Of a DNA stretch of 64,000 nt, positions 12,114 through 23,509 are shown one piece after another. The position numbers and the translations under genes are program-made. Under the pieces are notes generated by a model. It worked only from the letters and a program-made list of their open reading frames with translations. It was not told the origin of the DNA and did not search any database. Origin of the DNA: Codonopsis lanceolata (lineage: Eukaryota > Streptophyta > Magnoliopsida > Asterales > Campanulaceae); assembly GCA_013146195.2 (NCBI GenBank), contig CM028378.1:43959099-44023098 (forward strand). The letters are read 5' to 3'. How positions within the stretch are numbered: the first letter of the stretch is position 1; every line of letters begins with the position of its first letter.

Positions 12114-13343
12114 CTAACCAAGTCCATGATGACGCAGGCCCTTTGAGAATTTTGGCTGCATCAACTTAACATACATACCATTTCTTGCTACAAGGGAATC
12201 ATGGGTTCCTTGCTCAACGATTTGGCCGACATTAATAACCAAAATGTTATCAACTTTTTTCATCATTGCCGCTCTATGTGCAATGAGTATGGTTGTCTTG
12301 CTCCCCATAACAAGTGTGTCAAGAGCCCCCTGCACCACCCGGCTTGACACAAATTCTATTCCGGAAGCTGCCTCGTCCAATAATAAAATGGGCGCATTCT
12401 TCAACACCACTCGTGCAATCGCGATTCTTAATTTCTGGCCCGGTGTTAAATCCACTCCCCTCGAGCCCACATGAGTGTCATATCCATGAGGCAAGCTGCT
12501 AATGAAATGGTGCACATTTGCAATTCTTGCAGCCTCTTTCATCTCAACTTCACTCGCATTATGTCTAGCATATATGATGTTCTCTCTGATGGTTGTCGAG
12601 AATATCACAGAATCCTATTGAACAAGACCCAGCTGGTTTCTCAACCATCTTAAATTGAAAAGTTAATGATCCCTTCCATCGAGAAATATTTGGCCAACCA
12701 CGGGGTCATAGAATCTCTCTATCAGAGAGATAAGGGTACTCTTTCCAGAACCTGAAACCCCCACCACAGCTACAGTTTGTCCTCCGTCAACTTTAAAACT
12801 GAAATCAGTCAAGACCATCACTTCTGGACGAGTTGGATAACAGAAATCAACATGTTTAAGCTCAATCGTTCCATATACATTAGGAGGCTTAAGCGCTGAA
12901 CAATCATCAGGGTCAATCTTAGGAACACGGTCAATGATTTCAAAAACTGAACTGAGGGATGATCGCCGTTTATGAATGTAAAGGGCAAGGCCAAATGGTT
13001 CAACCAGAGCAAAAGTTGAGAAAGAGAACACCATATACGTTTTGAGGGCTGCAGAAAGATCAATATACCTTTTTCTTACGGAAAAAGCCGTGTACCAAAG
13101 TAGAAGCGCATTACAGCCAAAAAGAAGCAAACGTGAAAAACCAAATGCCAAGCCAATGGCCATTCCATGGAGGAAGCTTTGTCTATAGACTTTTCTCAGC
13201 TGCAATCTGTAAAGTTCCATTGCCTTGCTTCCAGCAGAATATGCCACAACTGTATAAATGTTTCTAACAACATCCTCAAGGACAAAAGATGCCTTTCGAT
13301 GCAGCTGTAGAATGCCCCTTGAGAACCCAGCAAGCTACATTCT
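12114..13343 (-). pseudogene. ABCB pseudogene last exon (right copy)
   Basis: It encodes the end of membrane domain 2 and nucleotide-binding domain 2. The acceptor CAG lies at 13344-13346. Walker A (GVSGSGKST), LTPGQ, Walker B (ILLLDEAAS) and ILIAHRA are visible. It shares all three in-frame stops with the left copy, but keeps the G that the left copy lacks. It also has one extra leucine codon (SRLLLFG against SRLLFG). Confidence 0.92.
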
Positions 13344-13984
13344 CTGGAAAATGAACAAAAAGGTCAAATTTCATTCTACTAGAATGCCGTATTAGTTTGT
13401 GATTAATAATAGTTCAGCATTTTGGGGAAAATGAAACAGATACTAAAACTAGAAATTTTCGAATCACTCCTACAACATACGAGAAATTTCATTTTGCCAC
13501 CATGTAAGTCATTGATCTGTTTATTAATGTGGTGGCAGCTCCACAAACCACAACCAGCAGGTAATGGGTCACCACCAACTGGTGAAGTGCCAAGCTTGGC
13601 CTAGCTGGTCTAGAATATCACCTAAGCTATTCAAAATGCTTCCAAAGTACCCATGATGGATATTTGACACTCCAATGAGTGCAAGGGTTTTGGTGGGGCA
13701 ATTCTTACTGATATGTTGGGGCACGCATATCTAATATTCCCAGTGAAGATTGAAGCAAATAAATACATCAACGAGGGGAAGAAGAAATTTTCAATTATAA
13801 TGGGAAGATAAGGGTTAGAATATGGTTGGCCAGACAACTAAACATTAGGATGCATCCACAACAAGTTACAGAAAGAAAAGGAGATGGATGTATTTGCAAG
13901 TGAAAGCATGCAAGCCTTAAATCAAGCAGGTCCACTTGAAAAATAAAAGCAATGAAATTTTAAAAGCCCGGAAAATAAATGAAC

Positions 13985-14226
13985 CTGTGCAACTGCAGAA
14001 ACCATAAGAACTGGTATGGTATCTAAAGCCACAAAAGCCACTCTCCAATCCATTAACATCCCAATAAGTAGAGCAACAACAACAGCAGAAGAGTCTTGGA
14101 CGAAAATAGAAAGCCTGTTGCTGAAAGCAGCACACACAAATGTGGCATCATTTGCCAAACGTATGGATAAGTTATCAGCATCATTCTCCTTCTCATCAAA
14201 CCATCCAATTTCATTGTGCAGCAAAG
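13985..14226 (-). pseudogene. ABCB pseudogene exon, membrane domain 2
   Basis: It reads ALLHNEIGWFDEKENDADNL and on through RLANDATFVCAAFSNRLSIF, the intracellular loop and helices of the second membrane domain. It is bounded by CAG and GT splice signals and is open throughout. The 13344-13984 stretch between it and the last exon is intron, in which I see nothing else. Confidence 0.88.
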
Positions 14227-14354
14227 CTGAAACAGATAAAATAAATATAAGTTCAAAGCTTTTCCTCCAAAAAGTTGGAAGAAAACAAATCCAAGTAAAC
14301 TGCCAGACTTCAGTATCTGAAGAGATTCATGGTAACAATGAAGGAGCCATTCAC

Positions 14355-15091
14355 CTGAAAACATCATTCTCCTAATGCGCTCGGTCATTTTCTCACCCAT
14401 TATGCCGAAGTAGAAATGCTGCAAGAAGTTGGCTACTATTGTTACAAGACCCATGCATGCGATGATCAAGCACCATTTATTAACTTCATAACGCATTTGA
14501 TGACCTTCACTGGGCTTATAATATGTCGTTACTATCAGAGCAATGACATAAGCAAGTAGAGGATTAAAAGATCCAAAAATAGCAGCACCTGCACTTCCTA
14601 GAGCTGCATATAACCACTCTGCTAGGCTCAGCTGATCCACAAGCCTCCAAAATGATGGGACAGTCTTAGATTTGCTATCATTTTTCTCCTGTATTGGAGG
14701 CATGTCCATTAAATGCTTTATAAGATAAGAGGGATTCTTTGGCGGTGAAGACTCATATTCAAGATCAAATGTCAAGAACCAGGTAATAGGGAATTCAGAA
14801 TTCGTATCATCTGAATTTTGTACTTTTGTAGAAGCAACGTCAATTTTGTGTAACTGCAGTGATCTCATTTCGAAACTGTCCTGCCTTTCGATTGGCAACG
14901 CCTCACCTGCCACATCCAAGGGCAAGTAATTTTCCAGCATTTCATCCGGATTTATTGACTGAACTGCAAGGACCGCATTATCTATATTAATAGATGTAAC
15001 CATCTCCCTGAATGATGTATCTTGGGGATTGCTTGACGACAAGTCATTTTCAGTTTTCAAAGTGGTCTCCTTATGGTTTCTATTTGGCAAC
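14355..15091 (-). pseudogene. ABCB pseudogene exon, linker and start of membrane domain 2
   Basis: This 737-base exon is open. It encodes the polar linker (containing RQDSFEMRSLQLHKIDV) and the start of membrane domain 2 (LGSAGAAIFGSFNPLLAYVI, FGIMGEKMTERIRRMMFS). The acceptor is TTTTTTCAG and the donor GTGAAT. Confidence 0.9.
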
Positions 15092-15193
15092 CTGAAAAAA
15101 GGTTTCAAAAACAATCAGATCATTCCATCATTATCATGCAACTGTAGCCAAGACGTGATCACACAACAGTAATGAGCTATCACAGTAACAAAC

Positions 15194-15534
15194 CTCTTAG
15201 GATGTTTCACCACTTTTTGACATCGAAGAAGATCCGCATATTCACCTTCCAGATTTAACAGCTCATCATGTGTTCCCACTTCAACAAGTTGACCACCCTC
15301 CATGACAGCAATATAATCAGCATTGCTTAAAAGACTTAGCCGTCGAGCTATTATTATAGTCGTTCGACCAAGCATTATGATATCTAAAGCCTCCTGAACG
15401 GCCCTTTCTGTTTCGAAATCGAAGCTTCCACTAACTTCATCAAGCAAAAGAATGGAAGGATTTGAAATCACTGCCCTAGCAACAGAAACTTTAAATTTCT
15501 GCTCTTCAGTCAATGCTAAACCAACTCTACCCAC
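15194..15534 (-). pseudogene. ABCB pseudogene exon, second half of nucleotide-binding domain 1
   Basis: It encodes VGRVGLALTEEQKFKVSVAR, Walker B (SILLLDEV) and IIIARRLSLLSNADYIAVME. The signature motif is LTEEQ instead of LSGGQ, as is normal for ABCB6/20 proteins. The frame is open and is bounded by TTAG and GTTTGT. Confidence 0.9.
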
Positions 15535-15618
15535 CTAATGTATCAAATTTAAAATAAAATTTAATGAAAAGAAGTCAAAAACAAAGAACCTGGCATCTAG
15601 TTGATATCTAGCTTTTAC

Positions 15619-15842
15619 CTGAGTTTCATAACCATTTTCAAGAGAACATATAAATGCATGTACATGTGCTATTTTAGCAGCTTCTTCAATCTGGTCTGAA
15701 GTAACGCTTGGCCTTCCGTAAGCAATATTATCTCTTATGCTTAAACTTAACAAAGCAGGTTCCTGGGTCACGAGTCCTATTTGATTTCTTAACCATTCTA
15801 GTTTCAGGCTGTTAATATTTTCTCCATCGAAGAGAATATCTC
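15619..15842 (-). pseudogene. ABCB pseudogene exon, middle of nucleotide-binding domain 1
   Basis: It encodes DILFDGENINSLKLEWLRNQ, then the Q-loop region GLVTQEPALLSLSIRDNIAY. It ends in ENGYETQV before a GTAAAA donor. The frame is open and both splice sites are present. Confidence 0.9.
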
Positions 15843-15955
15843 CTGCACTCATGGAGAAATGACAAAATTAAAATGCTTTAAAGCTGATAATTTAAACAAA
15901 ATAAAAGATAACATGCAATGGGAAAATTAAAACTAGCGCACATGAATACCTAGAG

Positions 15956-16910
15956 TAGGATCATAATACCGTTCGAGGCGGGATTACTTTCCGACCCATT
16001 CCTGTCAACAAGAGCCATGGTTTTTAGCAGGTACCGTAAGGTGAAACCCACTCAAGATAGGTATTTCGAGGACAAGAGGGATAGCTGAAATTGTAATAAC
16101 CCCAATCCCACATCGGGTAGATGTGGGACTTGTGTTTGATTTATAAGGTAGTCATGCGCTACTATTGGGCACCAACATCATCCATGGACTTTTGGGTCGG
16201 CTTGTGGTGGCTTTGAGCACCAAGGTCTTTGGGTGTGGGTCATGTGTGGGCTACAGCTGCAGGACCAGACTCTCGGGCTCGGGCATTACAAATGGTATCG
16301 AGCGGGTCCCGGGAAATGTGGGAACAAAGTCTTTGTGCGGGCCAAAGTGCTACTTATACACCGCAGAAGGTGGGAGCCACCTCTTGATCCCCGTACGAGC
16401 CACCTCTTGAATCCTGCATCGCCCCGAGTACGATTCGACCTTGACGTCCACCTCTTGATCCCCACGAGCCACCTCTTGAATCTGCACGCCTCGGTCGATT
16501 CGACCTTGACGAGGGCGTCAAGTATTTGAGTGGGGAGATTGTAATAACCCCAATCCACGTCGGGTAGATGTAGGACTTGTGTTTGATTTATAAGGTAGTC
16601 ATGCGCTACTGCGGGCACCAACATCATCCATGGAGTTTTGGGGTCGGCTTGTGGTGGGCGATGACCCAAGTCTTTGTTTGTGTGGGGCTCAATGGTCGTG
16701 TGGTGGGCTACTGGCGTGAGGGCAGGACCAAGCTCGGGTCGTTCTGAAATAAACATTCCGAAACTCTATGTTTCCGCCTGAAGGTTAAGGTATTCCCATC
16801 ATGATTAGCAACATTGCTTGAACGCCTTATCACCTCGTAAAGCCTATATGCAGCTATGCCCCCTTGCTCAAATGAGTATAGGTTTGTCATTGCTGATTCG
16901 ACCAGATTAC
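15956..16910 (-). pseudogene. ABCB pseudogene exon split by a TRIM insertion
   Basis: The upstream part (16746-~16905) encodes TNLYSFEQGGIAAYRLYEVI, then a frameshift before GGNIEFRNVYFS. The downstream part (15956-16091) begins in the same codons and ends ERYYDPTLG in a shifted frame. The Walker A region reads DRNGSESNP where the family has a GRNGSGKSS-like motif, so the essential lysine is lost. The 654-bp TRIM element lies between the parts. Confidence 0.85.
16092..16745 (+). mobile_element. TRIM-like miniature LTR retrotransposon
   Basis: Two ~200-bp direct repeats (16092-16290 and 16540-16745) begin TGTAATAACCCCAATCC. The first is followed by a tRNA-Met-like primer-binding site (TGGTATCGAGC, 16293-16303). 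The second is preceded by a polypurine tract (GAGTGGGGAGA). There is no coding sequence. The 5-bp target duplication GAAAT (16087-16091 and 16746-16750) flanks the element inside an ABCB exon. The two LTRs have diverged clearly at their 3' ends. Confidence 0.85.
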
Positions 16911-16998
16911 AAAAGAATAATATTAGATAAAGTTGGAGAGAGGGCCTTTTTTGGGAGGGAATGACAATACTAGAATTATTAGAAGGGTACTTACAGGC

Positions 16999-17231
16999 TA
17001 TAAGAAATCACAGCACAGAGAGAAAGAAAGTGGAGAAGAGGCAATCAGATTAGGAATAATGTGTCGTGTCCTCCTTCCATAGAGATAGACCCATATATAT
17101 TGTGTACAAGAGTTATAGACTACCTAAACTACAATACAATAGATTAAGGTTTAGCATTTACGAGTCCTACTCTATTTGAGTCTTACTCATCTACTTACAC
17201 AAATAGAATAGTAACAAAGTGACGGCTAATA
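16999..17231 (-). repeat. Copia 3' LTR
   Basis: A direct repeat of 21722-21958, both bounded by TATAAG and CTAATA on the plus strand. On the minus strand it follows the purine run GAGGGGG. Confidence 0.9.
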
Positions 17232-17269
17232 CCCCCTCAAGCAAGGCACGAAAGGGAAGGCGGCTTGAA

Positions 17270-20200
17270 GGGGGCCAGTGGGCAGTCCTGAACCGTGGTT
17301 TAGGCAAACCCTTCGTGAAGACATCAGCGAGTTGATCGGTGGACGGAACATAATGGATTGTCACAAAACCACTTGTAACTAGTTCCCGAAGAAAGTGATA
17401 ATCAATTTCTATGTGGCGTGTGCGAGCATGAAATACAGGATTACGGGCCATATGTAAGGTAGAAATATTATCACAATGTAATGAAGGAAGAGAAATAGGG
17501 ATATCAAGTTCACGAAACAGATATGCAAACCACTTAAGTTCAGCTGTGGTGGTAGCCAATGCCCGATACTCAGCCTCGCTATTGGAACGTGCGACAGTTG
17601 GTTGTTTCTTAGCCGTCCACAAGACTAAGTTAGGACCAACGTAAATGCAAAGCACCTGTAGTAGATCGCCGATCAGTCGGATTGCCAGCCCAATCTGAAT
17701 CGGAGTAGGCCCGGAGTGATACATTGTTGGATGGATAAAACGTGAGACCCAAACTCATAGTACACTTAAGAAAACATAAGATTCTTTTGGCTGCTTGCAA
17801 GTGACTGGTTCGGGGTTGGTGCATAAATTGGCACACCTGATTTACGGAGAAGGAGATGTCCGGTCTGGTGAGCATAAGGTACTGTAGTCCCCCGACCATG
17901 CTACGATAGAGGGTAGCATTGGGCAGCAACTCATCATCTAACATTTTGAGCCGAGAACCAGAGGCTATGGGAGTGGATTTGGGTTTACATTCATTCATAT
18001 TAACACGGGCAAGGAGATCAAGAGCATAACGAGTTTGACATAAGTGAAGAGCCTTGGATGTACGGGTGGCTTCAATACCCAGAAAGTAACCCAAATCTCC
18101 CAACTGACGAGTATCAAACGTAGCACATATGTCATTGATTACTGAGGAGATAACTGACGGTGAAGTACCCGTGATGATAATATCATCCACATAAACCAAG
18201 AGAAGAATGGTGGATGTGCTAGTATGTCGGATGAAGAAGGAAGAATCTGACCGACTGTTGAAAAAACCATTACCAATAAGAAACGTGTGTAACCGATGGA
18301 ACCAAGCACGAGGAGACTGTTTAAGTCCATATAACGTTTTATCAAGCTTACACACATGAGAAGGTGCAGAAACATCCACAAACCCCGGTGGTTGTTTCAT
18401 ATAGACATCTTCCTGAAGTACCCCATTTAAGAAGGTGTTTCGAACATCAAGCTGTTTAATATCCCAACGGCGAGAATGAGCTACAGCGAGGACTATGCGA
18501 ATTGTTGAAGGTTTGACTACCGGACTGAATGTTTCATCGAAATCGAGACCAGCCTATTGGGTAAATCCTTGAGCAACTAACCGGGCTTTATATCGCTCAA
18601 TGGACCCATCAGCCTTTCTTTTAATTTTGAAGATCCACCGACAACCAACGATGTTCATACTGGGAGCAACCGGAACCAGATGCCATGTTTCATTTTTATG
18701 AAGAGCACCAAGGTCTTCCAACATAGCATCACGCCAATGCTGAAACTGTGATGCTTGTTTGAAAGTACGAGGTTCCTGTTGAAGAGGATCATCACGCATA
18801 GCCGCAAGAGTATGAGGGAGAGAATATGGAGATGTGTTACGAAGAAGTTCACTAACTTCCAGATATCCACGTGGGGGTGAAGATGAATCTGATGTTGCTG
18901 AAGAGCCTGATGGCCTAGCTGAGATAAGGGTAGGACCAGAACTAGCGGCGGCTGGAGTAGTAGAGGGAGTAGAAACCTCAGAAAAAGAGGGAGAAGGGAT
19001 TGGCGTGTGAGAGAACATGGGTCGCTAGATAGTGGATTGAGGTGGATTATGTTGTATGGGAAAAACATGAGTATGATTTGGTGGAACAGCAGGTGGTGTC
19101 CGGACTGGAGTGATGTTAGAGTGTTGATGCGAAAATATGGTGGGTTGAACTGATGAAGAGGGAGGTAATTGGTGATCATGAGCAGCAGGAACTTGGTGAT
19201 CAGGCATGCTAGGTTGGGCCGATAATTTATTTAGTGTGATACTGGAGTTGAGCACTGCGTGAGACCTTTGTAGGGGAAAATGTGTTTCATCAAACACCAC
19301 ATGGCGAGAAATATAGACACGACCACTCACAATATCCAAGCACCTGTATCCTTTACGAAAATTGTCATATCCAAGAAAGAGACAGTGAACAGATTTTGGC
19401 ATGAGTTTATGAGAATTATAAGAAGTGATATGGGGAAAACAAGAACAACAAAAAACTTTAAGAAACCGATAGTCTGGTTTCCTTAACAACAATTTCTGAT
19501 ATGGGGAGATATATTTTGTTGTCGCATTGGAAGTCGATTAATAAGGTAGACTGCTGTATTAAAAGCTTCCAACCAAAAATGATAAGGAACATGAGAAGTA
19601 GACATAAGACACTAACCAGTTTCGACAATGTGACGATGTTTTCGTTGAACAGTACCGTTTTGTTGAGATGTGTATGGACACGTTAACTAATGTCTAATGC
19701 CTGATTTTAGCAAAAAAGAAGTAAAGACACGACCAGTAAATTCTCCCCCTCCACCGGGTTGAACAGTCTTAACTGTGTGAACAACAGAAATACGACGTGA
19801 CAGTTGATTTTCAATTTGTGTTTTAAAATTGGCAAAAACATTCGTAACATCGGATATACGATACAACGGAAATAGCCACACAAAACGAGAGAAATTATCC
19901 ACAATAGAAAGATAGAAACGATATCCATGTATAGAAGTAACAGGGGAAGGACCCCAAACATCCAAATGAAGCATATCAAGAGAATTCAATGCATTAAATG
20001 TTCGGGAAGAAAAAGATAATTTGTGAGATTTGCCTAAAAGACAAACATGACAAAACTGTTTATCATTTATTGTACTGCTAAGAGGTAAATGAGACTGTTG
20101 ACTGAGAATTTTAAGTATTTTACTGGACGGATGACCTAAACGCACATGCCAAATTTCTTGACTTGAGCGTTCACTAAGAAGAGCTATAGGACTATCTGAA

Positions 20201-20889
20201 GAATCGGACTTTAATGACAATTTGTATAATCCACCGGAATTATTGCCAGAGAGAAGAGTCTCCTGCGTCAAATTGTCCTTCACACGAAAACCACAAGAGT
20301 CAAGTTCAAAGTAACAGTTATTGTCTTTTGAAAATTGACGAATAGAAATTAATGGTTTATGTAGACTAGGCACATACAGAACATTATTGAGAGAAAAAGA
20401 CCGGTTATTAGACTTAAGAGAAGAGGTACCAACATGAGATATGTGTAAACGAGACCCATTGCCAAAAACTACTGACTCTTTACCTGAATACGGAGAATAG
20501 TCGTAAAGAGATGACGGGTCCGAGGTCATATGATTCGTTGCCCCAGAATCAAGAATATACGGTTCAGTTTGAGCACTATAGGCAGCATTGTATCTGTGCG
20601 AGCACACTTGAGCAGTATGACCATTCTTAAAACAAACTTGACAAGTAACATTGTAATCAGAAAAATTAGGAACCTGGTTGCTTGGATTGTAAGGGGTTGG
20701 TAAAATACCACGTCCAGGATTGCCACTGCCACGATCAAACCTTTCAAACTGACCACGACCCCCTTTGCCTTGTCCACATCCATTCCCTTGTCCTTGTCTA
20801 GGAGATGCATGCCAATTGTTCACCCAGTTGTCATTATTCCTGTCATTATTTTTCCAATTTCCTCCACCACGGTGACCACGGTTGGAACC
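17270..20889 (-). pseudogene. Copia polyprotein: protease, integrase, reverse transcriptase, RNase H
   Basis: In order on the minus strand: zinc knuckle CQVCFKNGHTAQVC, protease motif DSGATNHM, pre-integrase WHVRLGHP...CHVCLLGKSHK, integrase core (LHLDVWGP), reverse transcriptase (RWIFKIKRKADGSIERYKAR, YGLKQSPRAW, YVDDIIITG), and RNase H (SNSEAEYRALATTTAELKW, RHIEIDYHFLRE). Stops interrupt the frame near 19685, 19622, 19490, 19022 and 18553. In the integrase the second catalytic aspartate region reads VQPGGGGEF, so that aspartate appears lost. Confidence 0.88.
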
Positions 20890-20892
20890 CCT

Positions 20893-21708
20893 TCAACCAC
20901 GGTTTCTACCACCGCCTCCTCGGTTAGCACCACCTCTATTTGCAGCGTAGTTAGCTTGGGGGTTTGAGTTGCTGGCTGGCTTTTCAGCAACTAGTGCTAC
21001 TGATTGATGTTGTGGAACACAAAATTTTTGTTGGAGTGTTTCCTCCTTGAGCAAAAGTTCCATGAGATCATCAACCGGGATAGATTGACGAAGACTTGTT
21101 GACGCTGTAGAGGTAAGAAACTCTTTATACTCGTGTCCAAGACCACCAAGAATGCACTGGATAAGCTCCTTGTCTTCCACAGGTTCTCCAGCTGCTGTGA
21201 GAGCATCAGCAATATTTGTTGCCCGCAACAAATAATCTGCAATCGAGACATTGGGTTCTTTCTTTAGTTCATGAAGTTTGTCTTTCAGATTCTCGATCTG
21301 CAGCGCTGATGTAGCCCCGAATCTTTTCGCTAAGATTTCCCATGCTTGAGGAGCTGTGTTGGATGAATTTAGGTATGATAATATAGGAGGAGTAACCGTA
21401 CCCTTGATCCACCCATACACAAGGTCAGTTGCAGTAGTCCATAACTCGTGCTGAGGATTTTTGTTTCCGTCTGCAAGAGTTTCAGAAGGAGGATTTGTGT
21501 CAATAACGAATAGCAGCTTATGGGTTCTTAACATAGTCTTGAACAGCCCACTCCAATTGACATAGTTGTCTTTGGTGAGATAGGCTTGACCCATGATAGC
21601 ATTTGGGTTATAGAAGATAGGAAGAAAGTATGTTTGGGTTGTTTGAAAGGCTGTGGAATCACCAGATGAGTTTGTTACAGAATTACTGGATAGGGATAAG
21701 CCACTCAT
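20893..21708 (-). pseudogene. Copia gag region
   Basis: The ATG at 21706-21708 lies just inside the primer-binding site. The frame encodes a UBN2/retrotran-gag-type capsid (KDNYVNWSGLFKTMLRTHKL, NLKDKLHELKK, CILGGLGHEYKEFLT) followed by an RGG-rich tail. It ends at a TGA at ~20892 that looks like a mutated CGA. The same frame continues into the zinc knuckle and protease. Confidence 0.85.
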
Positions 21709-21721
21709 GGCTCTGATACCA

Positions 21722-21958
21722 TATAAGAAATCATAGCACAAATAGAAAGAAAGAGGAGAAGAGGCAATCAGATTAGGAATAATTTGTCGTGTCCTCCTTC
21801 CATAGAGCTATACCCATATATATTGTGTACAAGAGTTATAGACTACCTAAACTACAATACAATAGATTAGGTTGTTATTTACAGAGTCCTACTCTATTTA
21901 CAAAGTCCTACTCTATCTATTACACAAATAGAATAGTAACAGAAAGTGACAGCTAATA
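21722..21958 (-). repeat. Copia 5' LTR
   Basis: A direct repeat of 16999-17231. The primer-binding site (complement at 21709-21721) follows immediately on the minus strand. A TATATATTG stretch near 21820 is a possible promoter element. Confidence 0.9.
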
Positions 21959-22219
21959 CAGGCCACCTATGATTATGGCAAAAATGGCCGTGATGACTTC
22001 ACCACCATTGGCTTGACCACCCTTCACTAGGAATCCGCCGACCCAAAGTTGCAAAGCACATGAACACATGGCAACTCCATATGTGAACCCAAGACCAAGT
22101 CCTTGAACAAGGCTTATTAGTACACCATATCTCAGCGTTGCTTGAAGGGAAGTTGCATAAGAATACTTGGCCAACGTTTCATTTGTGAGTGCGTATAATG
22201 CTCGGATGTAAGAAACAGC
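21959..22219 (-). pseudogene. ABCB pseudogene exon, membrane domain 1
   Basis: It encodes AVSYIRALYALTNETLAKYS, then GLGLGFTYGVAMCSCALQLW and GGEVITAIFAIIIGGL, from the first membrane domain. The acceptor CTGCAG lies at 22220-22225. The exon's last bases form the CAGGC target duplication of the Copia insertion, so the original donor is separated from the exon. No earlier exon is seen upstream. Confidence 0.9.
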
Positions 22220-22854
22220 CTGCAGATACAAAGTGACACTAAGAATCAACAAACTAACGATCACTGAATAGAAAAAAAAACTCCATATTGTCAATTCATG
22301 TATTATACTACAGCTACAGTGTGGTCAACTTCATTATGAAGTAACATGGTCAAGAAAAAATTATAGTTTATGCATTTAAAACACCCTTAAACATCATCGC
22401 TCAATGTTTGTCTATGACAAAGCAACTCCGTGCATGTCCTTGTATATTTTTATGGATATCTTCCTATGACAAAATATATCTTAATTTGCTCCATCCCCTC
22501 GAGTCTCTCCTTATGTAAAGGTTTCGTGTTGGGAAAATCAGGATCGCTTTATGTTTGCCGGATACTATATTAGGCAAACCACCAACACATCTAAATTTGA
22601 TGCTCTCATTGAGAAGCAGGGGTTAAAAATCAGGAGAGTTTCTTCAGGAGTGGAGTAGTGCTGGCACCACAGTTATTCCAAGCCTCATAGAACCAGAATG
22701 AGTTGGTGCAACTGTTTGTTAAAGCAATTGCATAAATTTGAACCAGACCATGGTATGAAGATTAGGTGAGTGGAAGGTAGAAAGTACAGTATCATTCCAG
22801 AGAGGTTCTTCTACTGGAAACTTAGTTTTCCAATAACTTGAATTAGCTAAGTCA

Positions 22855-23509
22855 TGTAAAGGGAAAAGTGGGAATCCCACATTGGGAACAAGATGAAACA
22901 AGCTCTACCTTATAAGGTAGAGCTTTGAGGCTTTACTTTCAGCCCTTGGGCCACTACACTTTTGTGTAGGAGGGAAGACCTACCTAGGTGTAGGTCCAAA
23001 CACACACGCGCCGCTCACCCGGCTTGGCTGGCTTGCTTGCCTGACTGGACCCTTATCTTTTTGCTACCAGTTCATTTGGCGTGTGACCATTTTCAGTGTG
23101 AACCTTTTCTACAAAACAGGTTAAAAAGCCTTGACAGCATGCATGAGTTGAAAGGGGTGTGTCCGTTTCTGAGACACCCAATCGCTACGGTTGTGTGTCT
23201 TTGCATACCAATCGCTCCCAACCGCCATCCCCAAACTGTCACTTAAATATTACATTCAAACACATATTTTGGCACTGAAAACTCTCCTCTTTTCTGCACA
23301 ACCATTTTCTGCCCTCACAGAGATACAGCAGCGCGTTCGTGATTCACCTGGTGACTGAAGTTTGGAAGACTGCCCTCTTCAATCACGTAAGTATCCTAAA
23401 TCCTGGGAGACTCACTGGCACCACTCGTTCAGTCTGCACACGGGGGCAGTTTTTGTCTTAAGGACAGAGCTTAATTGCCTCGAGGATCCTTGTTATTCTG
23501 TCCACAACA
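22855..23509 (+). repeat. Possible Copia solo LTR or LTR remnant
   Basis: The segment starts TGTAAAGGGAAAAGTGGGAA and ends TTCTGTCCACAACA, as many plant Copia LTRs do. It contains a perfect 26-base palindrome (22900-22925) centred on TTATAA. I see no target duplication and no second copy, so the call rests on its general pattern. Confidence 0.4.

Larger units (their letters stand above)
9521..13422 (-). repeat. Right arm of the inverted duplication
   Basis: This is the reverse complement of 1-3934. It begins at the first base after the 100-N gap and ends where the window-start homology ends. It is continuous with the upstream exons of the ABCB pseudogene (13985-22219), so this arm looks like the original context and the left arm like a copy or alternative allele. 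Confidence 0.9.
16999..21958 (-). mobile_element. Ty1-copia retrotransposon in the ABCB pseudogene
   Basis: A nearly full-length 4960-bp Copia element on the minus strand, with LTRs at 16999-17231 and 21722-21958. Its primer-binding site TGGTATCAGAGCC adjoins the 5' LTR and a G-rich polypurine tract adjoins the 3' LTR. The target duplication CAGGC lies at 16994-16998 and 21959-21963. The LTRs match at roughly nine in ten bases by eye, so the insertion is not recent. Gag-pol has several point-mutation stops and is inactive. Confidence 0.93.
12114..22219 (-). pseudogene. ABCB6/ABCB20-type ABC transporter pseudogene, 5' truncated, hit by two retrotransposons
   Basis: Seven exon blocks in order match a plant full-size ABCB transporter of the ABCB6/20 type, whose intact members are plasma-membrane exporters implicated in auxin transport. 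Exons lie at 21959-22219, 16746-~16905 plus 15956-16091 (one exon split by a TRIM element), 15619-15842, 15194-15534, 14355-15091, 13985-14226 and 12114-13343. A Copia element occupies 16999-21958. The N-terminal exons are not found upstream. The last exon has in-frame stops at 13335-13337, 12663-12665 and 12615-12617. The split exon is frameshifted and its Walker A lysine is lost. The degenerate signatures LTEEQ and LTPGQ are normal for this clade. The gene is dead. Confidence 0.92.

Noticed and set aside
15981..16091. ABCB Walker A exon as possibly functional
   Set aside because: Frameshifts, a stop and the loss of the Walker A lysine show it is decayed.
16165..16756. Open frames on both strands across the TRIM element
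   Set aside because: They run through LTR sequence and encode nothing recognisable.
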